Under the pieces are notes generated by a model. That model was not told the origin of the DNA. It was given only the letters and a program-made list of their open reading frames with translations, and made no database searches. A stretch of 5,588 nucleotides of DNA from Anaerococcus sp. (GTDB taxonomy: Bacteria > Bacillota > Clostridia > Tissierellales > Peptoniphilaceae): contig JAPJPH010000069.1 in NCBI GenBank assembly GCA_030825745.1, forward strand, positions 1-5,588, given 5' to 3'. A program made the translations under genes and the position numbers. Position 1 is the stretch's first letter; the number at the start of each line of letters is the position of its first letter. Positions 1-5,588 of the stretch are shown here, piece by piece.

Positions 1-1
1 G

Positions 2-7
2 TATAAT
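2..7 (+). promoter_or_regulatory. Probable -10 box upstream of the yugP-like gene
   Basis: A perfect TATAAT hexamer sits at the left edge, 42 bases before the start codon at 49. The matching -35 box would lie outside the window, so only half of the promoter can be judged. A transcript starting near position 14 would carry a leader of about 35 bases containing the Shine-Dalgarno run. AT-rich sequence produces such hexamers by chance, so this is moderate evidence only. Confidence 0.4.
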
Positions 8-48
8 ACATAAAGAATATATGAAAGTTAAAGAAAGGAAGGCTTTAT

Positions 49-759
49 ATGTATCCATATCGAATGATGGGCCTATATTATGATAAGACCTACCTACTAA
101 TCATAGTGGGCATGATCATATCAATGTTAGCCAATGCCAAGGTAAAAAGTGCCTTTAGCAAATATAACCAAATAAAAAGTAAAAACGCATATACAGGTTT
201 TGATACAGCCAAGTATATCCTAGATAAAAATAACTATAATGATATATCTATAAAAAAGGTAAAAGGATCCCTATCAGATTATTTTAACCCAGCTACAAAA
301 ATGGTTGCCCTATCAGAAGACTCATTTTCCAATACTTCTATAGCTTCTATTGCAGTAGCAGCTCACGAGTGTGGCCATGTTATCCAATACAAAGAAGGCT
401 ATATGCCCCTTAGGATAAAATCATGGATAGTACCTGCAGTAAATCTGGGATCTAGATTATCAATTCCTGCTATCCTTCTTGGAATAATCCTATCCCAAAG
501 AAGTCTAATTACCCTAGGAATTGCCCTATTTTCCCTAATGCTTATCTTTCAACTAATAACCCTTCCAGTAGAATTTGATGCATCTAGAAGGGCCCTAGCC
601 ATTATAAAAGAATCTAATATGCTAGATGAAAGAGAGCTTGAAGGGGCCAGAAATATGTTAAAAGCAGCAGCCTTTACCTATGTGGCAGCAGCTATAACAA
701 CAGCCCTCCAATTTTTAAGGTTATACCTTCTATATGGGGGCAGGAGAAATAGAGACTAA
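49..759 (+). CDS. yugP: YugP-family membrane zinc metallopeptidase (Zn_peptidase_2-like)
   Basis: The 236-residue product matches the usual length (about 225-235) of the YugP family of neutral zinc metallopeptidases, which are integral membrane proteins of mostly unknown substrate. Seen in the sequence: a hydrophobic N-terminal segment (about residues 14-30); the zinc motif HECGH at 106-110, whose two His bind zinc and whose Glu is the catalytic base; two hydrophobic segments at about 125-148 and 152-172; the conserved LPVEFDASRRA stretch at 172-182, whose Glu175 is a likely third zinc ligand; and a last Ala-rich hydrophobic segment at about 205-225. The start is backed by AAAGGAAGG at 34-42, 6 bases upstream. 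The conserved region before the active site, usually like DHYDP, reads DYFNP here (78-82). The gene is separated from the ctsR operon by 236 bases including a hairpin and a promoter, so it is probably a separate transcript. Family assignment is firm; the substrate is unknown. Confidence 0.9.
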   Translation: MYPYRMMGLYYDKTYLLIIVGMIISMLANAKVKSAFSKYNQIKSKNAYTGFDTAKYILDKNNYNDISIKKVKGSLSDYFNPATKMVALSEDSFSNTSIASIAVAAHECGHVIQYKEGYMPLRIKSWIVPAVNLGSRLSIPAILLGIILSQRSLITLGIALFSLMLIFQLITLPVEFDASRRALAIIKESNMLDERELEGARNMLKAAAFTYVAAAITTALQFLRLYLLYGGRRNRD

Positions 760-775
760 AATTTATTTGCTTGGA

Positions 776-812
776 TTTAATCTCCCTAACACCTAGTCTT
801 AGGGAGATTAAA
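776..812 (+). terminator. Hairpin after yugP-like gene; probable weak terminator
   Basis: A perfect 14-bp inverted repeat (776-789 with 799-812, core AATCTCCCTAA / TTAGGGAGATT) encloses a 9-base loop, starting 17 bases after the stop codon. Its position suggests a transcription terminator for the metallopeptidase gene. The downstream tract is AAATCTTTG rather than a run of T, so intrinsic termination would be inefficient. The stem can be lengthened imperfectly on both sides: GGAT at 773-776 against ATCT at 815-818, then TTGCTT at 767-772 against AAGCAA at 823-828. The result is a long bulged hairpin covering 767-828. Confidence 0.55.
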
Positions 813-835
813 AAATCTTTGAAAGCAAGGCTAGC

Positions 836-863
836 TTGAAATTTTAATCCTATATAGTACAAT
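836..863 (+). promoter_or_regulatory. Candidate SigA-type promoter for the ctsR operon
   Basis: TTGAAA at 836-841 (5 of 6 to TTGACA) is followed after 16 bases by TACAAT at 858-863 (5 of 6 to TATAAT). Transcription would start near 870 and leave a leader of about 125 bases with the CtsR operator at roughly +37, so repression would act by blocking elongation. A weaker alternative is TTACTA at 865-870, 18 bases before TATATT at 889-894. That one would start near 901, right beside the operator, which is the more usual geometry for CtsR. The sequence alone does not decide between them. Confidence 0.45.
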
Positions 864-905
864 TTTACTAGGAATCATTTATGGTTCTTATATTTTAAGC
901 TCAAA

Positions 906-922
906 GGTCAGAGATAGTCAAA
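906..922 (+). promoter_or_regulatory. CtsR operator (heptad direct repeat)
   Basis: The sequence GGTCAGA-GAT-AGTCAAA matches the CtsR consensus (A/G)GTCAAA-NAN-(A/G)GTCAAA. The second heptad is perfect, the first differs at one base (G for A at 911), and the three-base spacer fits NAN. It lies 73 bases before the ctsR start codon. Such sites are bound by a CtsR dimer, and here the site implies autorepression of the whole ctsR-mcsA-mcsB-clpC operon. I found no second copy and no CIRCE element (HrcA site) in the intergenic region. Confidence 0.85.
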
Positions 923-995
923 AAAAACTCTAACCTAAAATTACTAGAAAAACAGTTTTATATAAATATAGTGAAATAGAAAGAATGGTGAAGCT

Positions 996-1460
996 ATGGC
1001 GCATCTAACAAGTGAGATAGAAAATTTCCTAAAGGCTTTATTAGAAAACTCAACAGATGGAATGCTTGAGATAGGCAGAAATGATTTAGCCATTAGATTT
1101 GATTGTGCACCAAGCCAAATAAATTATGTATTAAAAACCAGGTTTACCCCATACAATGGTTACCTTATAGAGAGCAAACGTGGGGGCAAGGGCTTTATAA
1201 AAATCATTACCATAGTCAAGGAAGATGATTATATATCATATCTAATTAAAAACCTTAGAGTTGATATGAGCCAGTCAAATGCAACAAGCCTTTTTAATGA
1301 CTTATATAAAAGAGATTATTTAAACGAAGATGAAGTTTTAATGGCAAGGTATGCTACAAGTGATAAGGCACTTTCAGCAATAACTGATATAGCCATAAGA
1401 AATAAAGTCAGATCAGATATTATAAAAAATATCTTGCTTAGTTTAATGGCAAGGAGTTAA
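996..1460 (+). CDS. ctsR: CtsR, transcriptional repressor of class III stress genes
   Basis: The 154-residue protein is the normal length for CtsR, the dimeric repressor of clp genes. It aligns without gaps to Bacillus/Geobacillus CtsR through the winged helix-turn-helix: the IGRNDLAIRFDCAP stretch and QINYVLKTRFT (about 26-51) hold the recognition region, and KRGGKG at 61-66 is the wing. Arg62, which contacts DNA and is the known McsB target, is present, as is Gly64, implicated in heat sensing. The normally four-glycine loop reads G-G-K-G, with Lys at 65. The C-terminal helical domain (about 78-154) is the dimerisation and McsB/ClpC interaction part and is more divergent. The start has only a weak Shine-Dalgarno (GGTGA, 987-991), 4 bases from the ATG; no other in-frame start fits the family N-terminus. 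It is the first gene of the operon, and mcsA starts 3 bases after its stop. Confidence 0.97.
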   Translation: MAHLTSEIENFLKALLENSTDGMLEIGRNDLAIRFDCAPSQINYVLKTRFTPYNGYLIESKRGGKGFIKIITIVKEDDYISYLIKNLRVDMSQSNATSLFNDLYKRDYLNEDEVLMARYATSDKALSAITDIAIRNKVRSDIIKNILLSLMARS

Positions 1461-1463
1461 TTT

Positions 1464-2045
1464 ATGAAATGCGATAAATGTGATAATGAAGCAAAGGTAA
1501 GCGTAAAGGCCATCTTAAATGGCAAGGAAATGGACTTTAACTTATGCGAAGATTGCCTTAAAAAATTTACAGGTAGTCAAATAGATGAAGATGGAAACCT
1601 TACAGGAAATATAAAAAACTTGGATAAGAAAAATATAGAAAAAATAATAAGTAAGTTTAGCCCATCCCTGGAAGATATGATAGATAGCTATTATGAATTT
1701 AGATATAGAAAAAACACCTATGACTTTAACATGATAGATTCTTTAAGTGATCATAAATGTCCTAGATGTGGCAACCTACATTCAAATATAAAAAATGGTC
1801 AATTTGGATGTCCTGAATGTTATAAACTAGATCCAAAACTAACCTTTAGAATATTAAAAACCTACAATACTTATAACACCTACAAGGGAAGGTATCCAAG
1901 AAGGGCAAGAGACTTTAAAAAGATTGCTACAAAAATAAAGACTCTTCAAGAAAAATTAGATAGGTCAGTAGAGACAGAAGATTACGAACAAGCAAAAAGA
2001 ATCAAAGAAAAAATAGATGAATTAAATACGAAGGTGATAAATTGA
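1464..2045 (+). CDS. mcsA: McsA, zinc-finger/UVR activator of McsB
   Basis: This 193-residue protein is McsA, which in Bacillus binds and activates the arginine kinase McsB and takes part in CtsR and ClpC control and metal/oxidative stress. Four CxxC pairs are visible: C3/C6, C28/C31, C99/C102 and C116/C119. All eight zinc ligands of the two zinc-binding modules are kept, and the second has the family pattern CPRCG...GQFGCPECY. A basic KGRYPRR stretch (141-147) matches the family's HKGKxPxR motif. A C-terminal UVR coiled-coil motif (about 158-189, with EDYEQAKRIKEKI) resembles the one in ClpC. The linker at about 35-98 is longer and Asn/Lys/Asp-rich. The ribosome site AAGGAG (1451-1456) lies inside the end of ctsR, 7 bases from the ATG. 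The stop overlaps the mcsB start by 4 bases. Nothing looks degenerate, in contrast to mcsB. Confidence 0.95.
   Translation: MKCDKCDNEAKVSVKAILNGKEMDFNLCEDCLKKFTGSQIDEDGNLTGNIKNLDKKNIEKIISKFSPSLEDMIDSYYEFRYRKNTYDFNMIDSLSDHKCPRCGNLHSNIKNGQFGCPECYKLDPKLTFRILKTYNTYNTYKGRYPRRARDFKKIATKIKTLQEKLDRSVETEDYEQAKRIKEKIDELNTKVIN
2031..2036 (+). promoter_or_regulatory. Ribosome binding site fixing the TTG start of mcsB
   Basis: AAGGTG, within the end of mcsA, is spaced 5 bases from the TTG at 2042. The mcsB frame is closed by a TGA at 2018-2020, and no ATG, GTG or other TTG lies between that stop and 2042. TTG is therefore the only reasonable start giving the family N-terminus (D-I-I-L at residues 7-10). 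Confidence 0.75.
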
Positions 2046-3028
2046 ATAACTACTGCAAGGATATAATTCTAAACTCAAACTTAAGTATAAGAAGAAATAT
2101 CGAAGGTTATGACTTTCCATCTACTATGACTCTAGAAGATAGCATAGAGATTATAGAAAAAATGAGACAAATATATAATGAAGAACTTATCCTTATAGAT
2201 GATCTTAACGATGATCAACTAAACCATTATATAAACTCCTATGTCCTATCTAGGGATGCTAGAAATAGACTAAGTCAAATAGGTCTAGTTATAAAAGATG
2301 ATTATATTATTAGTATAAATGATAGAGATCATATAGCAATAAATATAATAGACTTTGACATGGATATAAAACAAGCTTACAAGAAGGCCTTAGAAATAGA
2401 AGAATTCTTAGATGAAAGATTAGACTTTGCCTTCTCACCAGAATTTGGCTACTTTACCCAAGATGGTAGAAATACAGGAAGTGGATTAGAAATTTTCATA
2501 AAAATGTATTTATTTGCTATGATAGATAGCCACCAGGCATTTTTTGGATTTAGCCAGGCTATGATAAATGAAGGCATTTTTGTTAGAAAATATGTTGATG
2601 ATTTTCCATCAGATTACATGGACCAGCTAGTTATCCTTAAAAATGTTGGAAATTATAGAAGTGATATGGACTCTTATATAGAAAAATTTGAAGATAACAT
2701 AGATACCTTAGTTAGAAATGAGAGAAGATTTAGAAAAGATTTCTTAATTTTAAATAAAGTAACAGATGAAGAAATTGAAGATAGGGTAAAATTAATCTTA
2801 AATAACTTAAACTCATCTTTATTAAAAAATAAGGACCAGATGGAAGTAGCCCTATATGATCTAAAAAAATATAATAACCTAGGATTTTATACTGATTTAT
2901 CTAATGATGAAATAGATCATCTGATATTTAACATAAATAAGATAAAATATAAGGCAAATAAAGACCCAGACAGATACCAATTTTTAAATGATTATATGCA
3001 GGAGAGAAAATGGAAAATAATAGATTAA
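2042..3028 (+). CDS. mcsB: McsB-like phosphagen-kinase-fold protein, predicted catalytically inactive
   Basis: Gene order and end-to-end similarity identify McsB, the protein-arginine kinase that marks CtsR and damaged proteins for ClpCP. At 328 residues it is shorter than B. subtilis McsB (about 363), mainly from missing N-terminal residues. Recognisable blocks are DIIL...RN..GYDFP (7-26), NDRDHIAI (93-100), GYFT....NTGSGL (136-149), VR (181-182), EDRV (246-249) and a C-terminal QERK. Key residues are replaced. SSRIR reads NSNLS (Arg to Asn13 and Ser15); NEEDHIRI reads NDRDHIAI (catalytic Glu to Arg95, Arg to Ala99); SCPTNVGTGLR reads QDGRNTGSGLE (Cys to Asp141, Arg to Glu150); GEGSE reads DDFPS (Glu to Asp187). 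The allosteric phosphoarginine pair Arg-Asp near the C-terminus appears as Arg311-Tyr312. The frame is intact and tightly coupled to both neighbours, so the protein is probably made, likely as an adaptor or scaffold for McsA, CtsR and ClpC. Alignments are by eye; loss of function is inferred. Confidence 0.9.
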   Translation: MNNYCKDIILNSNLSIRRNIEGYDFPSTMTLEDSIEIIEKMRQIYNEELILIDDLNDDQLNHYINSYVLSRDARNRLSQIGLVIKDDYIISINDRDHIAINIIDFDMDIKQAYKKALEIEEFLDERLDFAFSPEFGYFTQDGRNTGSGLEIFIKMYLFAMIDSHQAFFGFSQAMINEGIFVRKYVDDFPSDYMDQLVILKNVGNYRSDMDSYIEKFEDNIDTLVRNERRFRKDFLILNKVTDEEIEDRVKLILNNLNSSLLKNKDQMEVALYDLKKYNNLGFYTDLSNDEIDHLIFNINKIKYKANKDPDRYQFLNDYMQERKWKIID

Positions 3029-5466
3029 ATAAACTAACCTCCCAGGCAAGAAGGGAATCCTACTCCCTAAACCATGACTACATTGGAACAGAGCATCTTT
3101 TGCTTGCCCTAATGAAGACAGGTTCAATTGCTAGTAAGGCCCTAATAAGCCAGGGAGCTAACTATGACCTATTTAGGTCGATAATAATAAATAATATAGG
3201 CAAGGGAAATTCCCAAAGACCAGCCACAGAATTTTCAAGCAAGGTTAGAAGAGTATTTGAAAGAGCAAGACTAATAGCCCAAGATAGAAACTCAGTAACT
3301 ACAGGTGAAGAAGATGTATTACTAGCCATAATTGAAGATGATGAATCATTTACAAACATAATGTTTCTACTATCAGGTGTAGAAAAAGATGCTGTAAAGA
3401 AAAACCTAGAAAATATATTAAATAAGGCAAGTAAGTCTACAAGCGAAGGTTCACAAATAAGTGAAAACATAAGCAAATTTTGTAAAAACCTAAATGAATA
3501 TTCTGAAAATGGCAAGATAGACCCAGTAATAGGCAGGGATAAGGAAATCGAAAGAGTAATCCAAATCCTACTAAGAAGAACCAAAAACAACCCTATCCTA
3601 ATAGGAATGCCAGGAGTTGGAAAAACTGCCATAGCAGAAGGTCTTGCCCAAAGAATAGTAAATAATACAGTACCCAAAATAATAAAAAATAAGATAATAC
3701 TAAGCCTAGACTTATCAGCAATTATAGCAGGAACCAAGTATAGGGGAGACTTTGAAGATAGACTTAAAAAGCTATTTGAAGATTTAGCAAAAAGAGATGA
3801 CATAATTCTCTTTATAGATGAGTTTCATATGGTTCTTGGAGCAGGTGCTGCAGAAGGTTCTATGGATGCTGCAAATATCCTAAAACCAATCCTTGCTAGA
3901 GGAGAAATACAAATAATGGGTGCAACAACCATAGACGAATATAGAAAGCATATAGAAAAAGACTCAGCCCTAGCCCGTCGTATGCAACCTATCCAAGTTG
4001 ATGAACCATCCCTAGAAGATTCTAGAAAAATAATCCTTGGTCTAAAAGAAAAATATGAAGAGCACCATAATGTTTTAATAAACAAAGAAGCCATAAATGC
4101 AGCAGTAGAACTATCTGATAGGTATATAACAGATAGGTATCTACCTGATAAGGCCATAGATTTAATAGATGAGGCAGCCTCAAAGATAAGGATAAGGGCC
4201 TTCCAAGAAGATAACCAAGATGAAAGTGCCTACAACCTATTAGAAGAGCTAATCTCTAAAAAAGAAATGGCAGTCAAAGACCAAGACTTTGAAAAAGCAG
4301 CCAAACTTAGAGATGAAATAAATCAAGCCAAATTTGACCTAGAAATTAAAAAGAAAAAAGAAGAAGAAAATAAAAAAGACCTCTATATAAGCTATGATGA
4401 TATAGCATCCATAGTATCTAGCTGGTCCAAAGTACCTGTAGAAAAACTGACAGAAGATGAAAAGAAAAAATATGCCAACCTAGATGATGGACTAGCTGAT
4501 ACAGTTATAGGACAAAAAGATGCCATAAATTCTGTAGCAGCCTCCATAAAAAGAGCTAGAGTAGGCCTAAAAGATCCTAAAAAACCAATAGGTTCCTTCA
4601 TCTTTGTAGGACCTACTGGAGTTGGTAAAACCTACCTAGCCAAGTCTTTGGCAAGAGAGCTATTTGGAAGTGAAGATCATCTAATAAGGATGGATATGAG
4701 TGAATATATGGAAAAATTTGCAGTATCTAGACTAGTAGGATCTCCTCCAGGATATGTGGGATATGAAGAAGGTGGCCAGCTAACAGAGGCTGTTAGAACA
4801 AACCCATACTCAGTTATCCTCTTTGATGAGATAGAAAAAGCCCACCCAGACATCTTTAACCTTCTTCTTCAAATCTTAGATGATGGAAGACTAACAGATG
4901 GAAAAGGAAGGACAGTAGATTTCAAAAATACCATTATAATAATGACTAGTAATGTTGGAGTAAAATCCCTAAAATATGACAAGGTCATAGGTTTTGAAAT
5001 GGGTGATGAAAAAGAAAATAATGATCAAAGAACCAAGGAAGTTATAGAAAAGGCTATAAAAGATTCCTTCTCCCCAGAATTTTTAAATAGGTTAGATGAA
5101 GTAATAATGTTTAACCCCCTATCTGAGGAAGATATTGAGAAAATAGCTGGCCTCATGTTAGAAAAGACCAGAGAAAGGTTAAATGAAATAGACCTAGACA
5201 TCAAATATGACAAGAGAGTTGTAAAGTTACTAGCCAAAGAAGGTTTTGACCAAGAATATGGAGCAAGACCACTAGAGCGTCATATCACAAAAATGATAGA
5301 TGATAGGCTAGCTGAAGATATCCTTGATGGAAAACTTGATAGAGATGAAAAAATCAGGATTTCTGTAAGAAAAGATAGCCTAGTCTTTAAAAATATAACT
5401 GAGATGAAAAGTGAAGATAAGAAAAACAAAGAAACAAAAGATCTAGTAACAGAAAGTGAAAAATAA
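3010..5466 (+). CDS. clpC: ClpC, Hsp100 AAA+ unfoldase subunit of ClpCP
   Basis: This 818-residue protein has the full ClpC architecture. The Clp N-domain (about 1-140) has two repeats, [10 protein letters not shown] at 25-34 and [10 protein letters not shown] at 98-107. AAA+ module D1 has Walker A GMPGVGKT (199-206), pore loop KYRG (243-246), Walker B ILFIDE (266-271) and arginine fingers R323/R324. A UVR-type middle domain (about 411-446) keeps Phe427 and Arg434, matching the Phe and Arg that hold ClpC in its resting assembly. Module D2 has Walker A GPTGVGKT (534-541), pore loop GYVGY (581-585), Walker B ILFDE (603-607) and sensor-2 GARPL (751-755). The IGF tripeptide (660-662) is the ClpP-docking loop. 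It unfolds substrates in the cytoplasm using ATP and feeds them to ClpP. Start: AGGAG at 3000-3004, 5 bases before the ATG; the gene overlaps mcsB by 19 bases, and the frame is closed upstream by TGA at 2989. The N-terminus is about four residues shorter than in Bacillus. The tail after 790 is charged and divergent. Confidence 0.98.
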   Translation: MENNRLNKLTSQARRESYSLNHDYIGTEHLLLALMKTGSIASKALISQGANYDLFRSIIINNIGKGNSQRPATEFSSKVRRVFERARLIAQDRNSVTTGEEDVLLAIIEDDESFTNIMFLLSGVEKDAVKKNLENILNKASKSTSEGSQISENISKFCKNLNEYSENGKIDPVIGRDKEIERVIQILLRRTKNNPILIGMPGVGKTAIAEGLAQRIVNNTVPKIIKNKIILSLDLSAIIAGTKYRGDFEDRLKKLFEDLAKRDDIILFIDEFHMVLGAGAAEGSMDAANILKPILARGEIQIMGATTIDEYRKHIEKDSALARRMQPIQVDEPSLEDSRKIILGLKEKYEEHHNVLINKEAINAAVELSDRYITDRYLPDKAIDLIDEAASKIRIRAFQEDNQDESAYNLLEELISKKEMAVKDQDFEKAAKLRDEINQAKFDLEIKKKKEEENKKDLYISYDDIASIVSSWSKVPVEKLTEDEKKKYANLDDGLADTVIGQKDAINSVAASIKRARVGLKDPKKPIGSFIFVGPTGVGKTYLAKSLARELFGSEDHLIRMDMSEYMEKFAVSRLVGSPPGYVGYEEGGQLTEAVRTNPYSVILFDEIEKAHPDIFNLLLQILDDGRLTDGKGRTVDFKNTIIIMTSNVGVKSLKYDKVIGFEMGDEKENNDQRTKEVIEKAIKDSFSPEFLNRLDEVIMFNPLSEEDIEKIAGLMLEKTRERLNEIDLDIKYDKRVVKLLAKEGFDQEYGARPLERHITKMIDDRLAEDILDGKLDRDEKIRISVRKDSLVFKNITEMKSEDKKNKETKDLVTESEK

Positions 5467-5472
5467 CGAAAG

Positions 5473-5505
5473 GATGATGGCTTATTTGCCATCATCTATT
5501 TTTTT
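5473..5505 (+). terminator. Rho-independent terminator of the ctsR-clpC operon
   Basis: GATGATGGC (5473-5481) pairs perfectly with GCCATCATC (5488-5496) around a 6-base loop. It is followed by TA and then seven T residues (5499-5505). It begins 7 bases after the clpC stop codon and should end the operon transcript efficiently. Read on the opposite strand, the hairpin is followed by CTTTCGTTATTTTTC, a weaker T-rich tract, so it may also work for a convergent gene. Confidence 0.92.
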
Positions 5506-5548
5506 ACTTAAAATTTATGGGTATTCGGATTTCATGGTGGAAAAGGGC

Positions 5549-5587
5549 TTATAAATCACCCTTCTCCAAATTCTTAATAAGTGTGGA
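5549..5587 (-). CDS. Possible C-terminal tail of a convergent gene (partial)
   Basis: On the minus strand one frame is open from the window edge to a TAA at 5551-5549 and reads STLIKNLEKGDL, a plausible amphipathic C-terminus. Its codons (AAG, AAT, GAG, GAT, TTA) suit an AT-rich genome. Support comes from the position facing clpC across a terminator that is partly T-rich on both sides. Against it, only twelve residues are visible, another minus frame is also open for about the same distance, and the stretch overlaps an imperfect inverted repeat (5539-5547 with 5559-5567). No family can be assigned. Confidence 0.2.
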   Translation of the reverse strand, partial: STLIKNLEKGDL

Positions 5588-5588
5588 A

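Noticed and set aside
21..83. Short + strand frame starting at ATG 21 (20 codons), overlapping the yugP start
   Set aside because: It has no ribosome site of its own and covers the Shine-Dalgarno of the larger gene. Its sequence gives no leader-peptide signature such as repeated codons for one amino acid.
760..995. HrcA/CIRCE element or riboswitch in the ctsR leader
   Set aside because: No TTAGCACTC-N9-GAGTGCTAA type repeat is present, and beyond the hairpin at 767-828 I see no structured leader. The heptad repeat at 906-922 explains the regulation.
2042..3028. Calling mcsB a pseudogene
   Set aside because: The frame is uninterrupted, has a good ribosome site, overlaps both neighbours and keeps fold-level motifs. 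Catalytic residues are substituted, not disrupted by stops or frameshifts, so a pseudokinase is the better description.
3162..3803. 213-codon open frame on the minus strand inside clpC
   Set aside because: It lies entirely opposite the conserved N-domain and D1 Walker region of clpC. It has low-complexity Ser/Leu/Phe content typical of an antisense shadow and no recognisable motif.
3825..5495. Four further minus-strand open frames of 69-110 codons opposite clpC and its terminator
   Set aside because: They are Ser/Phe/Ile-rich antisense shadows of well-conserved coding sequence, and the last one runs through the clpC terminator.
1..5588. CRISPR array, insertion sequence, tRNA/rRNA genes, prophage or attachment site
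   Set aside because: No regularly spaced repeats, transposase-like ORF, terminal inverted repeats or RNA gene signatures were seen. The window is almost fully explained by five + strand genes.

Overview
This 5.6 kb window is AT-rich and densely coded on the + strand. Its codon use favours AGA/AGG and ATA, as in a low-GC Gram-positive anaerobe. Gene content and protein divergence suggest a Firmicute, possibly a Tissierellia/Peptoniphilaceae-type anaerobic coccus. That placement is inference from style and gene order; no rRNA or species marker is present.

Layout. Positions 1-48 hold the end of an upstream region with a probable -10 box. Positions 49-759 encode a YugP-family membrane zinc metallopeptidase. 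Positions 760-995 are a 236-base intergenic region with a strong hairpin (776-812, extendable to 767-828), a candidate SigA promoter (836-863) and a CtsR operator (906-922). Positions 996-5466 are the class III stress operon ctsR-mcsA-mcsB-clpC. Its genes are separated by 3 bases or overlap by 4 and 19 bases, so they are almost certainly co-transcribed and partly translationally coupled. A good Rho-independent terminator follows clpC (5473-5505). The last ~80 bases hold no complete gene; they may carry the tail of a convergent minus-strand gene.

How the genes work together. In the textbook system CtsR represses the operon through heptad operators. On heat or protein stress CtsR's glycine-rich loop loses DNA affinity. 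McsA activates the arginine kinase McsB, which phosphorylates arginines on CtsR and on damaged proteins. ClpC with ClpP then degrades the marked proteins. Here CtsR, McsA and ClpC look intact: CtsR keeps its helix-turn-helix and Arg62, McsA keeps eight zinc cysteines and a UVR motif, and ClpC keeps both AAA+ modules, the UVR middle domain and the IGF loop for ClpP.

The main surprise is McsB. It keeps the phosphagen-kinase fold outline and an intact reading frame, but nearly every signature catalytic residue is replaced: the SxRxR arginines, the NEEDHxR Glu and Arg, and the CPTN-GTGLR Cys and Arg. It therefore looks like a pseudokinase retained as a structural adaptor, which would make this a Mcs/ClpC system that may not use arginine phosphorylation. 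CtsR also carries a Lys in its normally all-Gly thermosensor loop.
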